DNA of 64,000 nucleotides from Streptomyces nymphaeiformis (GTDB lineage: Bacteria > Actinomycetota > Actinomycetes > Streptomycetales > Streptomycetaceae): the NCBI RefSeq assembly GCF_014203895.1, contig NZ_JACHJY010000011.1, positions 1 through 64,000 on the forward strand, written 5' to 3'. The translations under genes and the position numbers were made by a program. Below are positions 16,334 through 25,436 of this stretch, piece after piece (positions within the stretch are counted from its first letter, which is position 1; each line of letters starts with the position of its first letter). Under the pieces are notes generated by a model. That model worked only from the letters and a program-made list of their open reading frames with translations, was not told where the DNA came from and did no database searches.

Positions 16334-17338
16334 ATGAACTCGTACGGATCCTTTCCCGGGGCGCGGCCGCGGCGGCTGCGGACGACACCTGCCATGCGTC
16401 GGATGGTGGCCGAGACGCGGCTGCATCCCGCCGACCTGATCCTTCCCGCGTTCGTGCGCGAGGGGATCACCGAGCCCGTGCCGATCCAGGCCATGCCCGG
16501 GGTCGTGCAGCACACGCGGGACACCCTGCGGAAGGCCGCCGTGGAGGCGCTGGAGGCCGGGGTCTCCGGGATCATGCTCTTCGGCGTGCCCGAGGACGAG
16601 AAGAAGGACGCCGCCGGCACTGCCGGCACGGACCCGGACGGGATCCTTCAGGTCGCCATCCGGGACGTGAAGGCCGAGGTCGGCGACGAGCTCGTCATCA
16701 TGTCCGACCTGTGCCTCGACGAGTTCACCGACCACGGCCACTGCGGCGTCCTGGACGCCGACGGCCGCGTCGACAACGACGCCACGCTGGAACGTTACGC
16801 CGAGATGGCCCAGGTCCAGGCCGACGCCGGCGTCCACGTCGTCGGCCCCTCCGGAATGATGGACGGGCAGGTCGGAGTCGTCCGCGACGCCCTCGACACC
16901 ATCGGCAAGGAGGACGTGTCGATCCTCGCGTACACCGCGAAGTACTCCTCCGCCTTCTACGGCCCGTTCCGCGAGGCCGTCGGCTCCTCCCTCAAGGGCG
17001 ACCGCAAGACCTACCAGCAGGACCCCGCCAACCTCCACGAGTCCCTGCGCGAGCTGGCACTCGACCTGGAGGAGGGCGCCGACATGGTCATGGTCAAGCC
17101 CGCGGGCCCCTACCTGGACGTGCTCGCCAAGGTCGCCGCCTCCGTCGACGTCCCCGTCGCCGCGTACCAGATCAGCGGGGAGTACTCCATGGTCGAGGCC
17201 GCCGCCGAGAAGGGCTGGATCGACCGCGAGAAGGCGATCCTGGAGACCCTCACCGGCATCCGCCGCGCCGGTGGCCAGATGATCCTCACCTACTGGGCGA
17301 CCGAGGCCGCGCAGTGGCTGTCCGCCGGGCGCCGCTGA
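16334..17338 (+). CDS. hemB: delta-aminolevulinic acid dehydratase (porphobilinogen synthase)
   Basis: A 334-residue enzyme that condenses two aminolevulinates to porphobilinogen. Schiff-base lysines are at 203 (AYTAKYSSAFYGPFR) and 255 (VKPAGPYLD). The metal block is DLCLDEFTDHGHCG: cysteines at 127 and 137 are kept, while the middle cysteine of the classical three-Cys zinc site is aspartate 129. QISGEYSM and GADxVMVKPA are typical. The length is normal. It follows hemD by 127 bases and converges tightly with the DUF4253 gene, leaving seven bases between stops. Confidence 0.96.
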   Translation: MNSYGSFPGARPRRLRTTPAMRRMVAETRLHPADLILPAFVREGITEPVPIQAMPGVVQHTRDTLRKAAVEALEAGVSGIMLFGVPEDEKKDAAGTAGTDPDGILQVAIRDVKAEVGDELVIMSDLCLDEFTDHGHCGVLDADGRVDNDATLERYAEMAQVQADAGVHVVGPSGMMDGQVGVVRDALDTIGKEDVSILAYTAKYSSAFYGPFREAVGSSLKGDRKTYQQDPANLHESLRELALDLEEGADMVMVKPAGPYLDVLAKVAASVDVPVAAYQISGEYSMVEAAAEKGWIDREKAILETLTGIRRAGGQMILTYWATEAAQWLSAGRR

Positions 17339-17345
17339 CCGGGAC

Positions 17346-18104
17346 CTAGTCCCACCAGAAGGTCCACACCGGAGTGTCCAGGAGGGCCTTCTCGGCGTAC
17401 CAGCGCAAGCCGCCGTGCGGGCCCTGGTCGATGTTGTCCGGGCAGAACGCGTAGTGCTCCGCCGCCACCGCCCCGGCCTCCTCCAGGGTCCGGGGCGGTG
17501 CCGCCACCGAGACCACCAGCTGGTCGAAGGTGAGCGCCACGACCCGCGCGCCGAAACGGTCCTCCCACGAGCGCAGCACCGCGCACAGACGCGCCACGTC
17601 GTTCTCGTGGTTCAGCGGCCCGCCCCAGCCGATCACCGCCGGTATGTCCGCGCTGCGCCGCGCCGGAACCAGCGCCGGCCGGGCGTCCTCCAGCCAGAAA
17701 CCCGGCTCTGTCAGCATCTCCGCGACGGTGGCCGCCGCCCGGTCGGGGTCCGTGTCGACCGGCTGCGCCGGAGCCGGCCCCGGCCAGCCGCCCTCCCCGC
17801 GAGACCCCCAGAACCCGGCCAGAACCTCGTCCGCCTCGTGGTCGGCCGGGTCGCTCATCCGCCCCGGCTCCAGCTCCCACTCCTCCAGGCTCCGGTCGAC
17901 GCCCAGCAGCACCGGCAGCAGCCCCGCCGTACGGGCCGCCGGACGCAGCGCGCCCCACGCGGCGGGCCCCGCCGGACCGTGCCCTGACCAGAGGTACGGG
18001 TCGTCCGCAGGGCCCCGGAGGGCGCCGGGCGGCAGGTCGAGGCCGAAGGAGCGGCCCGTCGGATCGGACACGAGCTTCGGCAGCTGGTTCGGGATCATCG
18101 CCAT
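17346..18104 (-). CDS. DUF4253 domain-containing protein
   Basis: A 252-residue soluble protein. The C-terminal half carries the DUF4253 pattern: VPARRSADIPAVIGWGGPLNH, LRSWEDRFGARVVALTFDQLVVSVAAPP, and the ending FCPDNIDQG then WFFWW-like aromatic tail (VWTFWWD). The function of the family is unknown. The start is ATG at 18104 (MAMIPNQLPK) or 18098; neither has a clear ribosome site. It is alone on its strand, between hemB and a divergent DUF1876 gene. Confidence 0.75.
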   Translation of the reverse strand: MAMIPNQLPKLVSDPTGRSFGLDLPPGALRGPADDPYLWSGHGPAGPAAWGALRPAARTAGLLPVLLGVDRSLEEWELEPGRMSDPADHEADEVLAGFWGSRGEGGWPGPAPAQPVDTDPDRAAATVAEMLTEPGFWLEDARPALVPARRSADIPAVIGWGGPLNHENDVARLCAVLRSWEDRFGARVVALTFDQLVVSVAAPPRTLEEAGAVAAEHYAFCPDNIDQGPHGGLRWYAEKALLDTPVWTFWWD

Positions 18105-18210
18105 GATCAGAAGGTAGGCGGCCCCACTGACAACGGGGCGAGTGGTGGGGCGGCAGCGGGCGGCGCACCCTGGAGTGGTAGCCGACAGGTCCTCGGTGGA
18201 GGTGGTCCTC

Positions 18211-18483
18211 ATGATGCACACGCTTGTCGGATGGCATGTGGAGATGGAATTCAAGGAGGAAGGTGACCGGACGCGGGCCGCGGCCATGGTCCGGCTCACC
18301 GACGGCACCGAGTTCCGGGCCCACGGCACCGCGAACCGGCACCCCTCGGACCCGGACCAGCTTCGGGTGGGCGAGGAGATCGCCGGCGCACGCGCCCTCA
18401 TGGACCTCGCCTCGCAGCTGCTCCAGAAGGCCCACAAGGAGATCGACGAGGTGTCCGGCCGGACCTCTCACGCCATCCGCTGA
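18211..18483 (+). CDS. DUF1876 domain-containing protein
   Basis: A 90-residue protein matching the small actinobacterial DUF1876 family, with a dsRBD-like alpha/beta pattern: LVGWHVEMEFKEEGDRTRAAAMVRL, then DGTEFRAHGTANRHP and a helical C-terminus. Its function is unknown. GGAGGT lies seven bases before the ATG at 18211. It is divergent from the DUF4253 gene and converges on argS, with a terminator between. Confidence 0.8.
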   Translation: MMHTLVGWHVEMEFKEEGDRTRAAAMVRLTDGTEFRAHGTANRHPSDPDQLRVGEEIAGARALMDLASQLLQKAHKEIDEVSGRTSHAIR

Positions 18484-18497
18484 CGACGCGGACACGA

Positions 18498-18535
18498 CGA
18501 AGCCCCCGGCACGGCGTTCCGTACCGGGGGCTTCG
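18498..18535. terminator. bidirectional terminator between DUF1876 gene and argS
   Basis: CGAAGCCCCCGG and its complement CCGGGGGCTTCG form a 17-pair stem with one mismatch around CGTT, between converging genes. Confidence 0.85.
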
Positions 18536-18547
18536 CTTCCGGATGTG

Positions 18548-20308
18548 TCAGAGGCGCTCGGGCGTCCGGATGCCGAGCAGGGCCATGCCCTGGTGCAGCG
18601 TGCGGGCCGTGAGCTCGCACAGGAACAGACGGTTCTCGACCTGCTCCGGGGTGTCCGCCTTCAGGACCGGGCACTCCGAGTAGAACGTCGTGTAGTGCGA
18701 GGCCAGCTGGTACAGGTACGCCGCCAGCTTGTGCGGCGCGTACTCCGCGGCCGTCTCCGCGATCAGCTCGCCGAAACCGTCCAGGTGCAGACCGAGGGCC
18801 CGCTCCGAGGCGGCCAGGCCCAGCTCCCGGTGCGCGACCGGCTTCGCGTCGCCGGCCTTCCGCAGGATCGACTGGATACGCGCGTACGCGTACTGCAGGT
18901 ACACCGAGGTGTCGCCGTTCAGCGAGACCATCTGGTCCAGGTCGAACTTGTAGTCGCGGGCCGCCGACGTCGACAGGTCCGCGTACTTCACCGCGCCGAT
19001 GCCCACCTGAGCACCACGCTCGGCGATCTCCGCCTCCGTGAGGTCCTGGGCCTTCTCCCGGACCACGGCCGAGGCACGGTCGATCGCCTCGTCCAGCAGG
19101 TCCACCAGCCGCACCGTCTCGCCCTCACGGGTCTTGAACGGCTTGCCGTCCTTGCCCAGGACCGTGCCGAAGGCCAGCTGGACGGCCTTCACCTCGTCGT
19201 TCAGCCAGCCGGCGCGGCGGGCCGTCTCGAAGACCATCTTGAAGTGCAGCGACTGGCGGGCGTCCACCACGTACAGCAGCGACGTCGCCTTCAGGTTCTG
19301 CACCCGGTCCCGGATCGCCGACAGGTCCGTCGCCGCGTAGCCGAAGCCGCCGTCGGACTTCTGCACGATCAGCGGCACCGGGTTGCCGTCCGGGCCCTTC
19401 ACGTCGTCGAAGAAGACGCACAGCGCGCCCTCGGAGCGGACCGCGACGCCCGACTCCTCGAGGATGCGGCAGGTCTCCACCAGCATGTCGTTGTAGCCGG
19501 ACTCGCCGACGACGTCGCCGTCCCGGATGTCCATGTCCAGCTTGTCGAAGACCGAGTAGAAGTAGATCTTCGACTCGTCGACGAACCGCTGCCAGAGCGC
19601 CAGGGTCTCCTCGTCGCCCGCCTGGAGGTCCACCACCCGGGCGCGGGCCCGGGTCTTGAACTCCTCGTCCGAGTCGAACAGGGCACGCGAGGCCTTGTAC
19701 AGCCGGTTCAGGTTCGACATGGCCTCCTCGCCGGAGACCTCCGACTCCGAGGAGTGGTCCAGCTCGTGCGGGTGCTCGATCAGGAACTGGATGAGCATGC
19801 CGAACTGGGTGCCCCAGTCGCCGATGTGGTGGCGCCGGACCACCGTCTCGCCGGTGAACTCCAGGATCTCGACCATCGCCGCGCCGATCACCGCGGACCG
19901 CAGGTGGCCGACGTGCATCTCCTTCGCCACGTTCGGCTGGGCGTAGTCGATGACCGTCGTGCCCGCCGACTCGTTGAACGGCACGCCGAGACGCGCGTCC
20001 GCCGCACGGGCCGCGAGGGTGTCGATGATCGCCGAGTCGGTCACCGTGATGTTCAGGAAGCCGGGGCCCGAGACCTCGATCTCCTTCAGGACGTCGTTGG
20101 CCGGGATGGCCTCGACGACCTTCGTCGCCAGCTCACGCGGATTGCCCTTGAGCTGCTTGGCGAGCGCCAGGATGCCGTTGGCCTGGAAGTCGGCCCGGTC
20201 GCTTCGTCGCAGCAGCGGGTCGGCGGACGCGGCGTCCGGCAGAGCCGCCGAGAGGCCGTCCGCGAGGCGCTGCTGCACGGTCGAAGCGAGGGAAGGGACC
20301 GAGGCCAT
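18548..20308 (-). CDS. argS: arginyl-tRNA synthetase
   Basis: A 586-residue class I synthetase charging tRNA-Arg. The N-terminal Add-1 tRNA-binding domain covers about 1-115. The HIGH motif is HVGH at 132-135 in AQPNVAKEMHVGHLRS. The KMSKS loop is degenerate (GKDGKPFKTREG), which is usual for ArgRS. The C-terminal helical anticodon domain ends GMALLGIRTPERL. It is divergent from class I lysS across a 173-base gap. The two class I synthetases are related in structure, and their pairing occurs in other streptomycetes. Confidence 0.96.
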   Translation of the reverse strand: MASVPSLASTVQQRLADGLSAALPDAASADPLLRRSDRADFQANGILALAKQLKGNPRELATKVVEAIPANDVLKEIEVSGPGFLNITVTDSAIIDTLAARAADARLGVPFNESAGTTVIDYAQPNVAKEMHVGHLRSAVIGAAMVEILEFTGETVVRRHHIGDWGTQFGMLIQFLIEHPHELDHSSESEVSGEEAMSNLNRLYKASRALFDSDEEFKTRARARVVDLQAGDEETLALWQRFVDESKIYFYSVFDKLDMDIRDGDVVGESGYNDMLVETCRILEESGVAVRSEGALCVFFDDVKGPDGNPVPLIVQKSDGGFGYAATDLSAIRDRVQNLKATSLLYVVDARQSLHFKMVFETARRAGWLNDEVKAVQLAFGTVLGKDGKPFKTREGETVRLVDLLDEAIDRASAVVREKAQDLTEAEIAERGAQVGIGAVKYADLSTSAARDYKFDLDQMVSLNGDTSVYLQYAYARIQSILRKAGDAKPVAHRELGLAASERALGLHLDGFGELIAETAAEYAPHKLAAYLYQLASHYTTFYSECPVLKADTPEQVENRLFLCELTARTLHQGMALLGIRTPERL

Positions 20309-20481
20309 GAGCTTCCGTTCCTGTTGAGTCCGTCAGGTCTAATTCGCTTGTCAAGTGTCCCACGGCGGCGCAACGTGATTTCCCCGCCTGTGGACAACCT
20401 CGGAGAGTGTCGTTCCGTCTGGGAGAATGGTCCTCGTAGGGCTGACAGGCAGAACCCCTCAGGAAGAAGGACGTACCGACC

Positions 20482-22203
20482 GTGGCTCAGAGCAGCACCG
20501 AGACCGACTGGGTCTCCCGTTTCGCGGACGAGGTCATCGCCGAGTCGGAGCGACGTGCGCCTGGCAAACCGGTCGTCGTCGCCTCCGGACTCTCCCCCTC
20601 CGGTCCGATCCACCTCGGCAACCTCCGCGAGGTCATGACCCCGCACCTGGTCGCCGACGAGATCCGCCGCCGCGGGTACGAGGTCCGGCACCTCATCTCC
20701 TGGGACGACTACGACCGCTACCGCAAGGTCCCGAACGGCATCGAGGGCATCGACGCCTCCTGGGCCGAGCACATCGGCAAGCCGCTGACCTCGGTTCCGG
20801 CCCCCGCCGGCTCGCCCCACCCCAACTGGGCCGAGCACTTCAAGGCCGCCATGGTCGAGTCCCTCGCGGAGCTCGGCGTCGAGTACGACCCGATCAGCCA
20901 GACCGAGCAGTACACGGCCGGCGTCTACCGCGAGCAGATCCTGCACGCCATGAAGCACCGCGGCGACATCGACGCCATCCTCGACCAGTACCGGACGAAG
21001 AAGGCCCCGAAGAAGCAGTCCCAGAAGCCCCTCGACGAGGCCGAGCTGGAGGCCGAGGAGGGCTCCGGCGCCGCGGCCGAGGACGACGGCTCCGGCGGCG
21101 CCTCCGGCTACTTCCCGTACAAGCCCTACTGCGGTCAGTGCGAGAAGGACCTCACCACCGTCACGTCCTACGACGACGACACCACCGAGCTCGCCTACAC
21201 CTGCACGAACTGCGGCTTCGCCGAGACCGTCAAGCTCAGCGAGTTCAACCGGGGCAAGCTGGTCTGGAAGGTCGACTGGCCCATGCGCTGGGCCTACGAG
21301 GGCGTCATCTTCGAGCCCTCCGGCGTCGACCACTCCTCGCCCGGCTCGTCCTTCCAGGTCGGCGGGCAGATCGTCGGCATCTTCGACGGCGTCCAGCCCA
21401 TCGGTCCCATGTACGCCTTCGTCGGCATCAGCGGCATGGCCAAGATGTCCTCCTCCCGCGGCGGCGTGCCCACCGCGGCGGACGCCCTGAAGATCATGGA
21501 GCCGCAGCTGCTGCGCTGGCTGTACGCCCGCCGGCGGCCCAACCAGTCCTTCAAGATCGCCTTCGACCAGGAGATCCAGCGGCTCTACGACGAGTGGGAC
21601 AAGCTGGAGGCCAAGGTCGCCGACGGCTCCGTCCTGCCCGCCGACGCCGCCGCCCACTCCCGCGCCGCCCGCACGGCCGCCGGCGAGCTGCCGCGCACCC
21701 CGCGCCCGCTCCCGTACCGCACCCTCGCCTCCGTCATGGACATCACCGCCGGCCATGACGAGCAGACCCTGCGGATCCTCACCGAACTCGACCCCGAGAA
21801 CCCGGTGACCTCCCTCGACGAGGTCCGGCCGCGCCTCGACCGCGCCGAGAACTGGATCACCAACCAGGTCCCGGCCGACCAGCGCACCATCGTCCGCGAG
21901 GAGCCCGACACCGAGCTCCTCGGCACCCTCGACGACCAGGGCCGCGAGTCGCTCCGCCTGCTCCTGGAGGGCCTCGACACCCACTGGTCGCTCGACGGAC
22001 TCACCACCCTCGTCTACGGCGTCCCGAAGGTCATGGCCGGTCTCGACCCCGAGGCCAAGCCGACGCCCGAGCTGAAGCTCGCCCAGCGCGCCTTCTTCGC
22101 CCTGCTCTACAAGCTCCTCGTCAGCCGTGAGACGGGCCCCCGCCTGCCCACGCTGCTGCTCGCGGTCGGCGCGGACCGGGTGCGCAAGCTGCTCGGTGCG
22201 TGA
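20482..22203 (+). CDS. lysS: lysyl-tRNA synthetase, class I
   Basis: A 573-residue class I LysRS, the archaeal-type enzyme unrelated to class II LysRS. The HIGH-type motif is PSGPIHLGNLRE at 39-50, and the KMSKS-type motif is MAKMSSSRGGV. Between them lies a zinc-ribbon pair, CGQCEKDL and CTNCGF, interrupted by an acidic Glu/Ala/Gly insert near residues 180-205. It charges tRNA-Lys. GTG at 20482 has a GGAAGAAGGA stretch upstream. A perfect 42-base palindrome ends the transcript. Confidence 0.95.
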   Translation: MAQSSTETDWVSRFADEVIAESERRAPGKPVVVASGLSPSGPIHLGNLREVMTPHLVADEIRRRGYEVRHLISWDDYDRYRKVPNGIEGIDASWAEHIGKPLTSVPAPAGSPHPNWAEHFKAAMVESLAELGVEYDPISQTEQYTAGVYREQILHAMKHRGDIDAILDQYRTKKAPKKQSQKPLDEAELEAEEGSGAAAEDDGSGGASGYFPYKPYCGQCEKDLTTVTSYDDDTTELAYTCTNCGFAETVKLSEFNRGKLVWKVDWPMRWAYEGVIFEPSGVDHSSPGSSFQVGGQIVGIFDGVQPIGPMYAFVGISGMAKMSSSRGGVPTAADALKIMEPQLLRWLYARRRPNQSFKIAFDQEIQRLYDEWDKLEAKVADGSVLPADAAAHSRAARTAAGELPRTPRPLPYRTLASVMDITAGHDEQTLRILTELDPENPVTSLDEVRPRLDRAENWITNQVPADQRTIVREEPDTELLGTLDDQGRESLRLLLEGLDTHWSLDGLTTLVYGVPKVMAGLDPEAKPTPELKLAQRAFFALLYKLLVSRETGPRLPTLLLAVGADRVRKLLGA

Positions 22204-22220
22204 GTGTGTGACCTGAGTGC

Positions 22221-22262
22221 GTGAAAGGGCCGCCACCCGGATCCGGGTGGCGGCCCTTTCAC
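22221..22262. terminator. perfect palindromic bidirectional terminator
   Basis: GTGAAAGGGCCGCCACCCGG and its exact reverse complement flank a two-base centre, between the converging lysS and DUF2637 genes. Confidence 0.9.
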
Positions 22263-22276
22263 GTGCGACGTCTCTC

Positions 22277-23548
22277 CTACGGGGTGTCCACGTCGGCCCT
22301 CGCCTGCTGGACGCGCTCCTGCGCACTCGGCACCGCCTGCCGCAGCAGGTCGATGTCGTTCGGCGGGAACTCCGGAAGGCCGTACTGCTCGGCCACCAGT
22401 CGTGCCAGCTCGGCCTCGGCCGGGAACTGCTCGTGCTCGAGCACGTACGACCCCATGACCTTGTAGACGACGTCCTCGAAGTCGTCGACCCGCTGCTCCG
22501 GCTGCTCCACGTACTCCGGGTACTCCACGAACTCCTCCGGACCCGCCGGCGGCACGTCCTCCGGTCCCTGCGGAACCGGGACCGGCATGGGTTCGAGGCC
22601 CTCCACGATCTGCGGGTTGTACGTGCCCTCGTACGACTCCGGGGAGACCTGCGTGGCGTCGAACCACGGACTCTCGTGATTCACCGGCCCGACCGAGGCC
22701 TGCTCCTGTCCGGGAACCTGCACCTGCCCGGGAACCTGCGCCTGGACCTGCGCCGGGACCTGGCCCTGGACCTGCGCCGGCAGCGCCGCCTGCTGCGGCG
22801 ACTCCGCCAGTGCGACCGGCTGCGGCAGCGGCGACAGCGGATCCGCAGGCAGGACGACCGGCTCGATGCCCGCCGCCGCCAGGCCCTCCGGCGCCGTCTC
22901 CGCCAGCGGCACCCCGTACCGGGCGAGACGCAGCGGCATCAGCGCCTCCACCGGAGCCTTGCGCCGCCACCCCCGCCCGAAACGCGCCTGCAGCCGCGCC
23001 TGGTAGACCAGCCGCTCCTGCTCCAGCTTGATCACCTGCTCGTACGAGCGGAGCTCCCACAGCTTCATCCGCCGCCACAGCCGGAACGTCGGCACCGGCG
23101 ACAGCAGCCAGCGGGTGATCCGGACGCCCTCCATGTGCTTGTCGGCCGTGATGTCCGCGATCCGGCCCACCGCGTGCCGCGCGGCCTCCACCGACACCAC
23201 GAACAGCACCGGGATCACCGCGTGCATCCCCACGCCCAGCGGGTCCGGCCAGGCCGCCGCGCCGTTGAAGGCGATCGTCGCGGCCGTCAGCACCCAGGCG
23301 GTCTGGCGCAGCAGGGGGAACGGGATCCGCAGCCAGGTCAGCAGCAGGTCCAGCGCGAGCAGCACACAGATGCCCGCGTCGATGCCGATCGGGAAGAAGT
23401 ACGAGAAGGTGCCGAAGCCCTTCTGCAGGGCGAGCTCGCGCACGGCGGCGTACGAACCCGCGAAACCGATCCCCGCGATGATCAGCGCACCGCCGATGAC
23501 GAGGCCGATGAGTATCCGGTGTGTGCGTGTCAGCTGCATCGCGGCCAC
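22277..23548 (-). CDS. DUF2637 domain-containing membrane protein
   Basis: A 423-residue protein. Residues 1-140 hold four hydrophobic segments of the DUF2637/SpdB-like membrane domain, starting with ILIGLVIGGALIIAGIGFAG. A basic Trp-rich stretch follows (LLSPVPTFRLWRRMKLWELRSYEQVI, 166-195). Then comes a low-complexity linker with repeated VQGQVPAQ and VQAQVPGQ units near 265-300 and an acidic C-terminal domain. DUF2637 proteins occur on conjugative elements and on streptomycete chromosomes; the role here is unknown. GTG at 23548 is preceded by GGGAGGG at seven bases. Confidence 0.75.
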   Translation of the reverse strand: MAAMQLTRTHRILIGLVIGGALIIAGIGFAGSYAAVRELALQKGFGTFSYFFPIGIDAGICVLLALDLLLTWLRIPFPLLRQTAWVLTAATIAFNGAAAWPDPLGVGMHAVIPVLFVVSVEAARHAVGRIADITADKHMEGVRITRWLLSPVPTFRLWRRMKLWELRSYEQVIKLEQERLVYQARLQARFGRGWRRKAPVEALMPLRLARYGVPLAETAPEGLAAAGIEPVVLPADPLSPLPQPVALAESPQQAALPAQVQGQVPAQVQAQVPGQVQVPGQEQASVGPVNHESPWFDATQVSPESYEGTYNPQIVEGLEPMPVPVPQGPEDVPPAGPEEFVEYPEYVEQPEQRVDDFEDVVYKVMGSYVLEHEQFPAEAELARLVAEQYGLPEFPPNDIDLLRQAVPSAQERVQQARADVDTP

Positions 23549-23667
23549 CCGCGAACCCTCCCGTCAATCGACATCCGGCGCGCACAGAGTGGCACATGTG
23601 AGCGAAGCCCGGCCCTCGGGGGAGGGACGGGCTCCGCGCGAATGTGGCACTCTGCGCTGGTTTGTGA

Positions 23668-24423
23668 CTACTTGTTGGCTGCGGCGACCGCCGCCACGGC
23701 CTCCTTGACCGCGGTCCCCGCACCGTTCGTGATCGTCTTCTCCGACGGCGTCTCGGCACCCGCGTAACCGGCGCCGTTGTACGACAGCAGAACCAGCACG
23801 TTGCCCGTCCGCACCAGGACCGACGTGTACTGGAAGTCCTCGTCCGTCTTGCGCAGCTGGTACGTGACGGTCTTCGCCTCGTCCCCGATGCCGTTCGCCG
23901 TGACGGTCTTCAGCTTCTTCGCGCCCGGCGTCTCCTGGACCTTCGCCAGCTCCTTCGCCAGGTTCTCCTGGGCGCGCTCCTGACCGCTGCCGAGCACCGC
24001 GTCGGAGTCGTAGCGGTAGAAGGACACGTCCAGCCAGCGGTACTGAGAGCCCTTCACGCCCTTGTCGTCGAGCCCGTTCCACGAGCAGCCGCCACGGCTG
24101 GCCAGGTCACTGGAGGCCGCCGGCGTGCCGCCCTTCGTCTTCGCCTTCGGCACCAGCGACGCCGTCGTCTTCGCCGAGATCGCCTTGCAGACCTGCGGGA
24201 GCTTCGCGAACTTCGCCGGCTCGACCTTCTTCGTCGACTGCGAGGGCGACGGCGTCACGGAGGCCGACGCCGACGTCTGGCCCTGACCCTGCTGCCCCTC
24301 CCCCTGCGTCTTGCCGGAGTCCCCGGAATCCGAGGAGGAGCACCCCGCGGCGACGAGCATCACCGGGACGGCGGCGCAGGCGAGTATGCGGGAGAGACGC
24401 GTTCGCGGAGCTGATCGCTGCAT
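23668..24423 (-). CDS. DUF3558-type lipoprotein
   Basis: A 251-residue secreted lipoprotein. The signal peptide ends at the lipobox VAAGC, then a Ser/Gly/Gln-rich linker leads to a domain with LPQVCKAISAKT and GGCSWNGL, two cysteines that probably pair. This is the DUF3558 pattern of actinomycete cell-surface lipoproteins of unknown function. An AAGGA precedes the ATG at 24423. The next upstream gene encodes a second, divergent copy of the family, so the two form a tandem pair in one direction. Confidence 0.75.
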   Translation of the reverse strand: MQRSAPRTRLSRILACAAVPVMLVAAGCSSSDSGDSGKTQGEGQQGQGQTSASASVTPSPSQSTKKVEPAKFAKLPQVCKAISAKTTASLVPKAKTKGGTPAASSDLASRGGCSWNGLDDKGVKGSQYRWLDVSFYRYDSDAVLGSGQERAQENLAKELAKVQETPGAKKLKTVTANGIGDEAKTVTYQLRKTDEDFQYTSVLVRTGNVLVLLSYNGAGYAGAETPSEKTITNGAGTAVKEAVAAVAAANK

Positions 24424-24557
24424 GGTTCCTTCAGTCGCTTGTCGTACGGTCGGCCGGTGACCCGTCGGCCGGAGCCACGGGCGCGGCCATGGCCACGGCC
24501 ACGGGTACGCCGACACGTTACGTGGTCGCCGTCCGCTCACGGATCGCAGCCGAACGG

Positions 24558-25436
24558 CTACTCCTCCAGCCGCTCGGCCAGCTGCCGGGCCAGATTCCGG
24601 GCCTTTTCCTGCAGTTCCGCACTGTCCGGGTCCTCCGCGGAACCCGTGGTCTGCTCCCGGTACGAGATCGTCACGATCACGTTCGATGTGCGGAAGACCA
24701 CGCTGACGGCACGCTGATGACTGTTCGCGCCCGTCGTGCTGAGGACGTCGTCGACGAACGCGATGTCCCCGAGACCCTCGAGGACGCGCGGCTCCAGACC
24801 GGTCGCCGACTCCGTGGCGTCCGGGTCGGCGGGGCCGCCCGTCGGCGTCTTGGCCGGCGGAGCCGTGGTCGCGGCGGTGGCGGTGGCGGAGGTGGTCGGG
24901 CTGCCCGTGGGGGGTGCCGTCGCCGTCGCCGTCGGGCTCGGCGGCGCCGTGGGCGGTACCGGGATGCCCGCCGCGAGCTGCTTGCGGACGTACACCTCCT
25001 GCGCCCGGTCGTCATCGCTGACCGCCGCGTCGTACGACACCACCCGCTCGATGTCGAGGGACAGCCGGTGCGAGGTGTCCGGGGTGTCGGCCTTCCACGT
25101 GCAGCCCACGCGCCGGTCCGTGTCGTACGTGACCGCCGCGACGCCCCGGTACGCCTTGTCGCGCTCGGCGTCGGGCAGCGCGGCCGCGCCCGGGAGCAGG
25201 TCCTTGAGGGTGGCCTGCGGGACGGCGCCGCAGGGCTCGAAGAGGGTGCGGTAGCGGCCGGGGGGCGCGACGGGGGCGGAGGCCTGGCCTGCCTTGGCGT
25301 CGACGGCGATGTCGTCGGCGGGGGTCCCGGCGGAGCACGCGGTGAGGCCGGCGCCCAGGCCGAGGCCGAGTGCGAGGGCGACGGCGGTGCGAGCCGCGGA
25401 CCCGGTGCGGCCGGGTGCGTACCTCTTTCGCTGCAC
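24558..25436 (-). CDS. DUF3558-like lipoprotein with Thr/Pro-rich insert
   Basis: A 292-residue lipoprotein with a signal peptide and lipobox LTAC near residue 34. The fold resembles its neighbour (FEPCGAVPQATLKDLLPG and RRVGCTWKA) but is interrupted by a Pro/Thr/Ala-rich stretch around residues 160-205 of the type that is often O-glycosylated. The end repeats the theme VVFRTSNVIVTISYREQ, parallel to VLVRTGNVLVLLSYN in the neighbour, which supports tandem duplication. GTG at 25436 has GGGAG upstream. It is divergent from rtcB. Confidence 0.7.
   Translation of the reverse strand: MQRKRYAPGRTGSAARTAVALALGLGLGAGLTACSAGTPADDIAVDAKAGQASAPVAPPGRYRTLFEPCGAVPQATLKDLLPGAAALPDAERDKAYRGVAAVTYDTDRRVGCTWKADTPDTSHRLSLDIERVVSYDAAVSDDDRAQEVYVRKQLAAGIPVPPTAPPSPTATATAPPTGSPTTSATATAATTAPPAKTPTGGPADPDATESATGLEPRVLEGLGDIAFVDDVLSTTGANSHQRAVSVVFRTSNVIVTISYREQTTGSAEDPDSAELQEKARNLARQLAERLEE

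Noticed and set aside
22221..22262. Perfect 42-base palindrome as a mobile-element end or origin
   Set aside because: It sits between two converging genes and has the form of the other terminators in the window; no transposase or target duplication is present.
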